A DNA stretch of 14,752 nt from Actinomycetota bacterium. GTDB lineage: Bacteria > Actinomycetota > Thermoleophilia > Gaiellales > Gaiellaceae. The position numbers and the translations under genes were made by a program. The notes under the pieces were generated by a model. It was not told where the DNA came from. It was given only the letters and a program-made list of their open reading frames with translations, and did not search any database. The stretch spans positions 1 through 14,752 of the forward strand of contig VAXD01000007.1 in the NCBI GenBank assembly GCA_005884155.1, written 5' to 3'. Shown one piece after another: positions 1 to 6,869 of the stretch. Position 1 is the first letter of the stretch; each line of letters opens with the position of its first letter.

Positions 1-966
1 GCCGAGCGCCTGGGCGGCGCAGCGGACGTTGCGATCCTCCCCGAGACAGAGCTCGAAGGCGTCTGCGCGACGCTCGAAACCGTCAGGCCGGACGTCTGCG
101 TGATCGACTCCATCCAGACGCTCTACTCGGCGGAGCTGGGCTCGGCGCCGGGCTCCGTCGCGCAGGTGCGTGAGGCGGCCTCGCGGCTGCTGCGCGTGGC
201 CAAGGAGGCCGGGATCGCGATCTTCCTCGTCGGCCACGTGACGAAGGACGGCGCGGTCGCAGGCCCGCGCGTGCTCGAGCACCTGGTCGACTGCGTGCTG
301 CAGTTCGAAGGCGACCGCTACCACGAGCATCGCGTGCTACGGGCCGCGAAGAATCGCTTCGGTTCGACGAACGAGCTCGCGGTCTTCGAGATGACGGGAA
401 CCGGCCTGGTCGGCGTGCCCGAACCGTCGGAGCTCTTCGGCCGCAGCGCGGACGGCGAGGTCGGCGCGGCCGTCGCGTGCGCGCTCGAAGGCTCGCGGCC
501 GCTGCTGCTCGAGATCCAGGCGCTCGTCGCGCCGACCGACCTGGCGATGCCGCGGCGCGTCGGCACCGGAGTCGACCCGAAGCGGCTCGCGATGATCGTC
601 GCGGTTCTGTCCCGTCACGCTGGGGTCGCGCTCGGCCAGGCGGACGTATTCGTCAACGTCGCCGGTGGTGTGCGCATCGATGAGCCCGGTGCCGACCTCG
701 CGATCGCGCTCGCGATCGTCTCCGCGGCCAAGGGTGCCCCTCTCAAGCCGAAGCTGGCGGCGTTCGGCGAGATCGGCCTCACCGGGCGGCTTCGCCCGGC
801 AACCCAGGCCGAGCGCCGGCTCGAGGAGTGCGCCAAACTCGGACTCGCCGCGGCCGTCGCCCCGGCCGGCACTCCCGTTCGTGGCAAACTACGCGTTCTC
901 GAAGCAGACACTCTCAGGCAGGCGGCGAGGGCAGCGATCGATGCAGAACCAGCCGAAGGAGGATAG
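1..966 (+). CDS. radA: DNA repair protein RadA (Sms), 3' part; start lies outside the window
   Basis: This frame is open from the first base and gives about 321 residues of RadA, the RecA-like ATPase that promotes branch migration in recombinational repair. Visible parts are the Walker B region (VCVIDSIQTL, around nt 91-120), the RadA signature KNRFGSTNE (nt 349-375), and the Lon-protease-like C-terminal domain (from about nt 460, including VNVAGGVRI and FGEIGLTGRLRP). The N-terminal zinc finger and Walker A motif would lie upstream. The gene ends in TAG at 964-966 and overlaps the start of disA by 26 nt. The same radA-disA pairing is found in Bacillus and mycobacteria; RadA is reported to modulate DisA activity, so the overlap fits co-expression. 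Identity is very secure. Confidence 0.96.
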   Translation, partial: AERLGGAADVAILPETELEGVCATLETVRPDVCVIDSIQTLYSAELGSAPGSVAQVREAASRLLRVAKEAGIAIFLVGHVTKDGAVAGPRVLEHLVDCVLQFEGDRYHEHRVLRAAKNRFGSTNELAVFEMTGTGLVGVPEPSELFGRSADGEVGAAVACALEGSRPLLLEIQALVAPTDLAMPRRVGTGVDPKRLAMIVAVLSRHAGVALGQADVFVNVAGGVRIDEPGADLAIALAIVSAAKGAPLKPKLAAFGEIGLTGRLRPATQAERRLEECAKLGLAAAVAPAGTPVRGKLRVLEADTLRQAARAAIDAEPAEGG

Positions 967-2092
967 GACCCCGCGGATTCCGCCCCCGCTCGGTCTCGTT
1001 CGCCAGCCACATCAGACCGATCCGCGGCTCGACTCCAAGCTCCTGACCGCGGTCGCCCGCATTGCCCCCGGCACCGACCTGCGGCAGGGGATCGACGACA
1101 TCATCCGCTCGCGCGAGGGCGCCCTGATCGTGATCGGCGAGCCAACGGAGCTCGCGTTCATGTTCTCCGGCGGGATCCAGCTCGATCAGCCGTTCACCTC
1201 GCAGCTCCTCTACGAGCTGGCGAAGATGGACGGCGCGATCATCGTCAACTCGGCGGTGACGAAGCTGACGCACGCGAACGTGCAGCTGATGCCGGATCCG
1301 ACGATTCCCTCGTCGGAGACCGGGACGCGCCATCGCACCGCCGAGCGCGTCGCCAGGCAGACCGACGCGTTGGTGATCTCGATCTCGCAGCAGCGCGAGA
1401 CGGTGACTGTCTTCGTCGGCCAGAGCCGCTACCAGCTCGACTCGATCGCCGACGTGCTCGCGAAGACGAACCAGGCGCTCGGCACGCTCGAGACCTACCG
1501 CGCCCGGCTCGAGCAGGTCGTAACTCGCCTGACCGCGCTGGAGTTCCAGGGGGCGGTCATGCTCGACGACGTGCTGGTCACGCTGCAGCGCGCCGAGCTG
1601 ACGACGCGGATGGCGGACGAGATCGAGCGGGCCTGTGTCGAGCTGGGCGAGGAGGGCCGGCTGATCCGGCTCCAGCTCGAGGAGCTCGTGGCCGACGTCC
1701 CGGACGAGAAGGCCGCGCTCGTCTACGACTACCACGCCGACGGCGGCGCCGAGCGCACGCGAGAGGGCCTCGAAGCGCTCGCGGGCCTGCCGTACGACCA
1801 GCTGCTCGAGTTCGAGCTGCTCGCCGTGCTCGGTTATCCCGCGACGGTCAACCCACTCGACCACGGTGTCTCGCCGCGCGGCTATCGCGTGCTCTCGCAC
1901 ATTCCGCGCCTGCCCGACGCGGTCGTCAAGCGCCTCGTCTCGAGCCTGCCGGGCCTCGAGGCGATCGCGGGCGCCTCGCAGCGCGAGCTCGAGTCGGTCG
2001 AGGGCGTCGGGGCGGTGCGCGCACGCGAGATCAGGGAGGGCCTGCGCCGGCTGCAAGAGCACAACCTGGTCGACCGCTACCTGCAGCTCTAG
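941..2092 (+). CDS. disA: DNA integrity scanning diadenylate cyclase DisA
   Basis: DisA joins two ATP into the second messenger c-di-AMP and couples this to scanning DNA for branched structures. The 383-residue product has the DAC (DisA_N) domain with the two signature motifs DGA (97-99) and RHRTAER (130-136). A helical linker follows (about 170-290), then a C-terminal helix-hairpin-helix DNA-binding region (about 333-370, SVEGVGAVRAREI). The frame is open further upstream, but that part is Arg/Ser-rich and unlike DisA; the ATG at 941 has a GAGG ribosome site 10 nt before it and gives roughly the family length (about 360). It starts inside radA. Both catalytic motifs are intact, so activity is expected. 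The usual upstream partner of the Bacillus region (clpC) is not in view. Confidence 0.96.
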   Translation: MQNQPKEDRTPRIPPPLGLVRQPHQTDPRLDSKLLTAVARIAPGTDLRQGIDDIIRSREGALIVIGEPTELAFMFSGGIQLDQPFTSQLLYELAKMDGAIIVNSAVTKLTHANVQLMPDPTIPSSETGTRHRTAERVARQTDALVISISQQRETVTVFVGQSRYQLDSIADVLAKTNQALGTLETYRARLEQVVTRLTALEFQGAVMLDDVLVTLQRAELTTRMADEIERACVELGEEGRLIRLQLEELVADVPDEKAALVYDYHADGGAERTREGLEALAGLPYDQLLEFELLAVLGYPATVNPLDHGVSPRGYRVLSHIPRLPDAVVKRLVSSLPGLEAIAGASQRELESVEGVGAVRAREIREGLRRLQEHNLVDRYLQL

Positions 2093-2111
2093 TTCCACGC
2101 TACGTGCAGGG

Positions 2112-2136
2112 CTTTTCCGGCTTCGAGGCCGAAAAG
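2112..2136 (+). terminator. Hairpin after disA, possible weak terminator
   Basis: CTTTTC and GAAAAG arms, continued by GGC/GCC with one bulged C, enclose the loop TTCGAG. The hairpin starts 20 nt after the disA stop. No U-run follows directly, so termination is only a possibility; it lies immediately upstream of the -35 box of the carD promoter. Confidence 0.4.
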
Positions 2137-2166
2137 TTGGCGTTTTCCAGCGATTTTCGCTATACT
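2137..2166 (+). promoter_or_regulatory. Sigma-70-type promoter of the carD operon
   Basis: TTGGCG (2137-2142), an 18-nt spacer and TATACT (2161-2166) form a good housekeeping promoter in an otherwise GC-rich region. Transcription should begin near 2173. This leaves a GC-rich leader of about 68 nt with two GCCGGCG copies (2176-2182 and 2196-2202) before the carD start. It would separate carD and the MEP-pathway genes from radA-disA. Confidence 0.65.
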
Positions 2167-2240
2167 GGCCGAGCCGCCGGCGGAGCATTGTGGTCGCCGG
2201 CGTCGTTGTGGAAAAAGAGCGACGAAGGGGAGGATCGGCG

Positions 2241-2765
2241 TTGTACAAGGTCGGCGACAAGGTGGTGTACCCCCACCACGGGGCAGGCACAGTGGTCAAG
2301 CGCGAGACGCGGACCGTGCTCGGGGAAAAGCGCGAATATCTGACCATCAAGATCCTGCACAACGACATGACGGTGAACGTCCCGAGTGACAACGCCGAAC
2401 GTGTCGGTCTCCGCAAGGTGATCGACGAGCAGATGGTGTCCAAGGTGCTGAAGGCGCTGACGGGCAACGGCACGAACATGCCGAAGAACTGGAACCGCCG
2501 CTTCAAGCACAACCGCGACAAGATGAAGACCGGCGACATCTTCGAGCTCGCCGAGGTGGTCCGGAACCTCGCGCTCCGCGATCACGAGAAGGGTCTCTCC
2601 ACCGGCGAGAAGCAGATGTTCGTCAAGGCGAAGAAGATCCTCGCCAGCGAGCTCATGTACGCGAAGGACATGGACGAGGACGAAGCTGCCGAGTGGCTCG
2701 ACGGCGTCCTCGCCGGCAAGCCGAAGCGCAAGAAGAGCACCGCCAAGGTTCCGGCCACCGCGTAG
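2241..2765 (+). CDS. carD: CarD family RNA polymerase-binding transcription regulator
   Basis: CarD binds the RNAP beta subunit lobe and stabilises open complexes, especially at ribosomal RNA promoters. The 174-residue product starts with the Tudor-like RNAP-interaction domain (1-50, MYKVGDKVVYPHHGAG). The helical DNA-binding domain follows, with the conserved Trp in NWNRRFKHN (Trp84), which in mycobacterial CarD wedges into the minor groove at the upstream edge of the bubble. The tail is Lys-rich (161-170). The start is TTG at 2241, chosen because AGGGGAGG (2226-2233) lies 7 nt before it and because homologues begin at this point; a GTG at 2190 would add 17 unlike residues. The gene has its own promoter. 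The ispD remnant begins 3 nt after its stop. Its place between disA and ispD differs from Bacillus, where yacL stands. Confidence 0.93.
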   Translation: MYKVGDKVVYPHHGAGTVVKRETRTVLGEKREYLTIKILHNDMTVNVPSDNAERVGLRKVIDEQMVSKVLKALTGNGTNMPKNWNRRFKHNRDKMKTGDIFELAEVVRNLALRDHEKGLSTGEKQMFVKAKKILASELMYAKDMDEDEAAEWLDGVLAGKPKRKKSTAKVPATA

Positions 2766-2768
2766 TCC

Positions 2769-3400
2769 TTGTCGGTTTGGGCCGTCCTCGCTGCTGCAGG
2801 TCGCGGCGAGCGGCTCGGCTCCGACCGGCCGAAGGCGTTCGCACGCCTCGGCGGCAGGCCGCTGCTCGCCGACACATCGTGATCGCAGCGCCGCCCGAGT
2901 GGGAGGAACCGTGCATCCTCGTCGCCGAGGAGATCGGCGCCGGGAAAGTCAGCTCGGCGGTCACCGGGGGAGCGGCCCGTTCTGAGTCGGTGCGGCTCGC
3001 GCCCGAGGAGGTTCCCGACGATGCCGCCGTCGTGCTCGTCCACGACGCCGCGCGGCCGCTGCTCCCGGACGACGTGATCGAGCGCGTCCTCGCGCCGTTG
3101 TCCGAAGGCTGGGACGGCGTGGTGCCCGCGTTGCCGGTGCCAGACACCGTCAAGAGAGTGGAACACGATCGTGTCGTCGAGACGCTCCCGCGGGCCGAGC
3201 TGGTTGCCGTCCAGACGCCGCAGGCGTTCGTTGCGCCCGTACTGCGCGAGGCGGTGGCCGGCGACGTCTCGACGGCGAGCGATTGCGCTTCGTTGGTGGA
3301 ATCGCGGGGCGGCCGGGTCAAGGTCGTCGAGGGTGACAGGCGCCTCCTGAAGGTGACCGACGCCGAGGACCTCGCGCTGGTCGAGAGCTGGCTCTCGTGA
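2769..3400 (+). pseudogene. ispD: ispD (2-C-methyl-D-erythritol 4-phosphate cytidylyltransferase), disrupted by an internal deletion and frameshift
   Basis: IspD makes CDP-methylerythritol in the MEP isoprenoid pathway. The reading frame is split. From TTG 2769 it reads VWAVLAAAGRGERLGS...RPKAF, the CTP-binding loop, up to GRPLLADTS and a TGA at 2880-2882. The rest continues in another frame from about 2873: IVIAAPPEWEEP, VHDAARP, VQTPQAF, SDCASLVE and KVTDAEDLAL, ending at TGA 3398-3400. Family members have about 13-14 more residues at the junction (helix after PLLA...), so roughly 37 or 40 nt appear lost, which also shifts the frame. A GTG at 2879 could start only a product without the CTP loop. 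The rest is well conserved, so the break is recent or an assembly error. The MEP pathway needs IspD, and ispF follows nearby, so a second copy or an intact true sequence is expected. Confidence 0.85.
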
Positions 3401-3411
3401 CGGTTCCTTCG

Positions 3412-3426
3412 CGGTGCCAGGCACCG
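3412..3426. repeat. Short palindrome centred on GGTGCCAGGCACC
   Basis: CGGTGCC-A-GGCACCG is a perfect 7-bp inverted repeat in the 51-nt gap between the ispD remnant and the PHP gene. It is bracketed by two CGTGACG copies (3396-3402 and 3425-3431). There is no U-run. It could be a dispersed REP-like palindrome, an operator, or a hairpin in the transcript; only one copy is in the window. Confidence 0.45.
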
Positions 3427-3451
3427 TGACGAAAGTGCAACGCGGCGCGCT

Positions 3452-4273
3452 GTGATCGTCGACTACCACATGCACCTGCGCGGGCCGCACGGTGGCCCGC
3501 CGGAGCGCTACTCGGCCGACCGGGCGGAGGAGTACGTCGCGCAGGCCAACCGCGCCGGCGTCGACGAGATCGGCTTCAGCGACCACGTCTACTACTTCCG
3601 CCAGACGCTCGAGCTCTGGGAGATCCGGTGGATGTCCGAGCGCAGCGTCGACGATCTCGACGATTACGTGGCCGCGGTCGTCGAGGCGAAGGAGCGCGGG
3701 CTGCCCGTCAAGCTCGGTATCGAGGTCGACTACTTCCCGGGCATCGAGCGCGAGCTGGCCGACCTCCTCGAGCCCTACCCCTGGGACTACGTGCTCGGCT
3801 CGGTCCACTTCGTCGACGGCTTTCCGGTCGATCAGGAGCCGGGTCTCGTTCACCGGATCCCCGTCGGAGAAGCGTGGCGGCGCTACTTCACCTGGCTCCG
3901 AAACGCGGCCCGCAGCGGTCTCTTCGACTGCCTCGCGCACCCGGATCTGATCAAGATCTTCGGGATGCGCGCGCCCGAAGAGGAGACTCACTACCTGCAC
4001 GTCGAGACCGCGGACGCGATCGAGGCGGCCGGCGTCTGCGTCGAGGTCTCCGCCGCCGGGCTGCACAAGCCGGTCGGAGAGCTCTATCCGGACCGGAGCT
4101 TCCTCGAGCTCTGCCGCGAGCGCGATATCCCGATCACCCTCGCGTCGGACGCGCACCAGCCCGCGCACGTCGGGCGCGACGTCGCCCGCGCAGCCGAGCT
4201 CGCGCGTAATGCCGGCTACGGGACGGTCACGGTTTTCGACCGGCGCGAGCGCCGCCAGGAGCCGCTCGGATGA
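3452..4273 (+). CDS. PHP-domain phosphoesterase, histidinol-phosphatase (HisJ/HisK-like) family
   Basis: The 273-residue product is a complete PHP domain protein. Likely metal ligands are visible in order: H6 and H8 (DYHMH), D44/H45 (FSDH), E91 (GIEVDYF), H119 (GSVHF), H163 (LAHPDL), and D233/H235 (SDAH). Length and motif order match the histidinol-phosphatase HisK of Bacillus (about 268 aa), which removes phosphate from histidinol phosphate in histidine synthesis. Related PHP proteins have other substrates, so the reaction is an inference and no other his gene is nearby. The start is GTG at 3452, giving the typical N-terminus VIVDYHMH; no strong ribosome site is seen. It overlaps ispF by ATGA, so the two are probably translated together. 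Its place within the isoprenoid genes is unexplained. Confidence 0.85.
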   Translation: MIVDYHMHLRGPHGGPPERYSADRAEEYVAQANRAGVDEIGFSDHVYYFRQTLELWEIRWMSERSVDDLDDYVAAVVEAKERGLPVKLGIEVDYFPGIERELADLLEPYPWDYVLGSVHFVDGFPVDQEPGLVHRIPVGEAWRRYFTWLRNAARSGLFDCLAHPDLIKIFGMRAPEEETHYLHVETADAIEAAGVCVEVSAAGLHKPVGELYPDRSFLELCRERDIPITLASDAHQPAHVGRDVARAAELARNAGYGTVTVFDRRERRQEPLG

Positions 4274-4746
4274 GAGTCGGCGTCGGAGTCGACGCGCATG
4301 CCCTGGTCGAAGGCGTCCCGCTCGTCCTCGGCGGGGTCGAGGTCGAATCCGACCGCGGCCTTGCCGGCCACTCGGACGGCGACGTCATCTCACACGCGCT
4401 GATCGATGCGCTCCTCGGCGCGGCCGGTCTCGGCGACATCGGCTCGCTCTTCCCGTCGGATTCGTCCGAGTGGGAGGGCGCGAGCTCGCTCGACCTGCTC
4501 GTGCGCGCCTACGCGCAGGTGCGCGACGAGGGGTGGGAGCTCGCCAACGCGGACTGCGTGCTCGTCGCCGAGGAGCCGAAGATCGCGTCCCTGCGCCGAG
4601 CGATGTGCACGCGTCTGGCGGAGACGCTCCAGGTCGAGCCGGGGGTCGTGAACGTGCGCGCGACCACGACCGACAAGCTCGGGTTCACCGGTCGCGGGGA
4701 GGGTCTCGCCGCCGTCGCCGTCGCGCTGCTCAAGCCGGCGGGCTGA
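4270..4746 (+). CDS. ispF: 2-C-methyl-D-erythritol 2,4-cyclodiphosphate synthase IspF
   Basis: IspF cyclises CDP-methylerythritol 2-phosphate to MEcPP with release of CMP in the MEP pathway; it works as a homotrimer. The 158-residue product has the full family length. The zinc ligands are D8 and H10 (GVDAH) and H42 (HSDGDVISHAL), and the signature TTTDKLGFTGRGEG lies at 132-145. The ATG at 4270 overlaps the PHP stop in ATGA. Its 3' end overlaps the 3' end of the convergent mutY by 17 nt. All expected residues are present, in contrast to the broken ispD upstream, which suggests the pathway is active in this organism. Confidence 0.96.
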   Translation: MRVGVGVDAHALVEGVPLVLGGVEVESDRGLAGHSDGDVISHALIDALLGAAGLGDIGSLFPSDSSEWEGASSLDLLVRAYAQVRDEGWELANADCVLVAEEPKIASLRRAMCTRLAETLQVEPGVVNVRATTTDKLGFTGRGEGLAAVAVALLKPAG

Positions 4747-5437
4747 CGACTCCGCCCTCGACCTGGACGAGCCCGTCCGCGGCGAGCGCCGCGACGGCCG
4801 CCGCGTCGGCCGGGTCGCACCCGTCGAGGATGCTGCGGAGCGCCCGGGCGCGGCGCTGGCGGAACGAGCCTTCGAAGCGTCCCTGCTTCCGCTCAGGCTC
4901 GAAGCGCCGGCCGCGAGACGGGCATACCGCCGTCAGCGGGCACTCTCCGCAGCGCGGCACGCGGGCGAGGCAGACCGTCGCGCCGAGGTCCATCAGCGCC
5001 TGGGCGCATGTGTGGTCGAACTCGGAGCCGGTTCGTTCTCGAACGCGCCGCACGTTCACGTCCACGGGCAGCTCGGCGCGCTCGAAGGCGAAGCACCCCA
5101 CGGCGGCGGCGGTGTACGGCCCGACGCCCGGCAGCCTCGTCAGGTCGTCCGGCCAGCCGTTCGCCGCCACCTCGCGTGCGGCCCGCTGCAGGTTGAGCGC
5201 ACGTCGGTTGTAGCCGAGCCCCTGCCAGTCGCGCAGCACGTCCGCAGTCGATGCCGCCGCGAGCGCCGCGACGGTCGGCCAGCGCTCGAGCCATTCGAGA
5301 TATCGCGGCACGACGCGAGCAACCTGCGTCTGTTGCAGCATCACTTCCGAGACGAGGATCGCGTACGGATCACGCGTCCGCCGCCACGGCAGGTCGCGCC
5401 CGTTGGCGGCGAACCACCGCAGCAGCAGGTCTCTCAC
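4730..5437 (-). CDS. mutY: A/G-specific adenine glycosylase MutY, short form without the C-terminal domain
   Basis: MutY removes adenine mispaired with 8-oxoguanine. The 235-residue product has the HhH-GPD fold: catalytic Glu31 (SEVMLQQTQV), HhH LPGVGPYTAAA (102-112), catalytic Asp126 (PVDVNVRR), and the 4Fe-4S loop with C156, C163, C166 and C172 (C-x6-C-x2-C-x5-C). After the cluster only about 60 residues remain, so the NUDIX-like C-terminal domain that reads 8-oxoG in E. coli MutY (350 aa) is lacking. The start is GTG (5437-5435), 10 nt after the PLD gene stop, so the two form a minus-strand operon. The end overlaps ispF. Other HhH-GPD members with the cluster (endonuclease III) lack the QQTQV-type MutY motif, so MutY is the better call; the missing domain leaves substrate choice less certain. 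Confidence 0.9.
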   Translation of the reverse strand: MRDLLLRWFAANGRDLPWRRTRDPYAILVSEVMLQQTQVARVVPRYLEWLERWPTVAALAAASTADVLRDWQGLGYNRRALNLQRAAREVAANGWPDDLTRLPGVGPYTAAAVGCFAFERAELPVDVNVRRVRERTGSEFDHTCAQALMDLGATVCLARVPRCGECPLTAVCPSRGRRFEPERKQGRFEGSFRQRRARALRSILDGCDPADAAAVAALAADGLVQVEGGVVSPPA

Positions 5438-5447
5438 ACGACCGAGG

Positions 5448-6842
5448 TTAACCGTCGACCAGGAAGCCGTTCAGCGGGCCGAGGATGCCTTTCGAGCGGC
5501 GCGAGACGTGAGGCAGTAGCCGCATCGTTCCGCCGGCTTCGGCGCTCGGGCGCCAGCGCTGGTCGACGATCTCGGTCGGGTCGCCCTCGAGCTCACCCCG
5601 CGGGCAATCGAGGTGCTCCGTCCAGAGCCGCAGGCGCACGTCACGCGCCAGCCGCTCGTCGTGGCAGACGAGGTTCATCTCGCTGTCATTGAAGAACGAG
5701 TGCTCGTTCAGGTTCGCCGAGCCGATCGTCAGCCAGCGGTCGTCGACGATCCCGATCTTCGCGTGGACGTAGACCTGATGCGCGCCCGGCCCCGGCTGAC
5801 GCAGCGTACAAGCGAGGAAGCGGCCGGCGCCGTCGTCCGCTTCGGCGAGCACGCCGAGCTGGCCCCGCGTGTCCTCCTGGCCGTTCTTCGGCTTTGACGG
5901 CAACAGCACGACGAGCCGGAAGTCGTCGCTCGGGGGCTCCCGCAGCTTGCCCGCAAGGACCGACACGAGCTCCGGCGACCAGAGGAACTGGCTCTCGAGG
6001 TAGACCAACCGTTCGGCCGAGCGCAGGGCGCGGACGTAGCTCTCGAGGATCCGGAAATCGCCGCCCGGTAGGCTCGGATAGATCTTCTCGGGGACCGTCC
6101 GCACGATCTGAACCTCGAGCTCGCCGGCAGGCGGTGGCGGCGCGGGCGTCGGTAGCGCCTCTCCCGTCACGTCGTGCCAGCGCAGCGCGAAGTGCGCGGC
6201 GACGTCGGCGACCGCGGGGCCACGCAGGCGGGCGCTTGCGTCGTGCCAGCCGATTGAGCCGCGGGCCGGGTGGTTGGAGTTGTCGTAGCGGTCGCCGCCG
6301 AGCACGCTCAGGTCGATCCCGCCGACGAAGGCGAGCTCGCCGTCGACGATCACGAGCTTCTCGTGGTGGCAATGCAGGGGCCGCTCGCGCGCATCGAGCG
6401 CGTACTCGATCGACGTGCCGCGGATCAGCTGCTCCCGAGCCTCGCGTACCTCTCGCCGCGACGGATGGAAGAGCGGCAGCGGCGCACCCGCCCAGGCGAG
6501 CACCCGCACCTCGACCTTCCGCGACGCCTCGGCCAGGAGCGTTCGCAGAGTTGGCCCTCCGTCCCGAAGCCAGAGCTCGGGCGAGAAGTGCCACCCGGCG
6601 AGCCAGACGTGGGAGCGCGCGCTCTCGACCGCGTCCGCGATCGCGGGCAGGGCATGGGAGCCGTCCACGAAGACCTCGACGTCGTTGCCCGCGCGCGGCG
6701 ATGGGTCGCCGGCGGCCCAGCCCCCGGGCGGCGCATCGAGCGCGTCCAGCCGCCCGATCCGCGCCAGCCGTCGCCGGTGGTGCGCGATGAGCGTCCGCTC
6801 GAGCTTCGAGCCGAGCGCCTGGTCGACCGCCTCCAGGTTCAT
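5448..6842 (-). CDS. Phospholipase D-family protein (two HKD motifs)
   Basis: The 464-residue product has two phospholipase D catalytic motifs: H160-x-K162-x4-D167 (HEKLVIVD) and H360-x-K362-x4-D367 (HAKIGIVD, followed by GSANLN). Two HKD half-sites form one active site in this superfamily, which includes phospholipase D, cardiolipin synthases and phosphatidyltransferases. No signal peptide or membrane segment is visible, unlike typical bacterial cardiolipin synthases, so it is probably cytosolic or peripheral. A Pro-rich linker (231-238) separates the halves. The ATG at 6842 follows a -10-like TAGAGT (6854 to 6849, minus strand) at a spacing that would make the mRNA leaderless. It is the first gene of the PLD-mutY unit. 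The substrate cannot be told from sequence. Confidence 0.88.
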   Translation of the reverse strand: MNLEAVDQALGSKLERTLIAHHRRRLARIGRLDALDAPPGGWAAGDPSPRAGNDVEVFVDGSHALPAIADAVESARSHVWLAGWHFSPELWLRDGGPTLRTLLAEASRKVEVRVLAWAGAPLPLFHPSRREVREAREQLIRGTSIEYALDARERPLHCHHEKLVIVDGELAFVGGIDLSVLGGDRYDNSNHPARGSIGWHDASARLRGPAVADVAAHFALRWHDVTGEALPTPAPPPPAGELEVQIVRTVPEKIYPSLPGGDFRILESYVRALRSAERLVYLESQFLWSPELVSVLAGKLREPPSDDFRLVVLLPSKPKNGQEDTRGQLGVLAEADDGAGRFLACTLRQPGPGAHQVYVHAKIGIVDDRWLTIGSANLNEHSFFNDSEMNLVCHDERLARDVRLRLWTEHLDCPRGELEGDPTEIVDQRWRPSAEAGGTMRLLPHVSRRSKGILGPLNGFLVDG

Positions 6843-6848
6843 GCCTCG

Positions 6849-6858
6849 ACTCTAGAAT
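6849..6858. promoter_or_regulatory. Overlapping divergent -10 elements around TCTAGA
   Basis: The 27 nt between the PLD gene (minus) and the dienelactone hydrolase gene (plus) hold TAGAAT on the plus strand (6853-6858) and TAGAGT on the minus strand (6854-6849), sharing the palindrome TCTAGA (6851-6856). Seven nt beyond each box gives a minus-strand start at 6842, which is the A of the PLD ATG, and a plus-strand start near 6865, 5 nt before ATG 6870. No clear -35 box is seen on the plus side. This is position-based inference. Confidence 0.45.
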
Positions 6859-6869
6859 CGATGCCCAGC

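Noticed and set aside
665..940. Upstream extension of disA from an ATG at 665
   Set aside because: The extra residues are an Arg/Ser-rich shadow of radA. The ATG at 941 has a ribosome site and gives the family length.
2174..2202. Riboswitch in the carD leader
   Set aside because: The leader is short and GC-rich with two GCCGGCG copies but matches no riboswitch core that I can recognise.
2190..2240. Earlier GTG start for carD at 2190
   Set aside because: No ribosome site is placed for it, and homologues begin at YKVGDKVVYP; TTG 2241 has AGGGGAGG at 7 nt.
914..2539. Long open frame on the minus strand opposite disA and carD
   Set aside because: It is antisense to two clear genes; its translation is rich in Arg, Leu and Asp without any recognisable motif, as expected in GC-rich coding DNA. 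The same applies to minus-strand frames at 2582-4168, 6852-7712, 8457-9623, 9334-10683 and 12115-12822.
2693..2870. Frame upstream of the second ispD part as its real N-terminus
   Set aside because: It reads Arg-rich sequence with no IspD similarity, while the AAAGRGERLG loop is plainly in the other frame; a deletion explains the data better.
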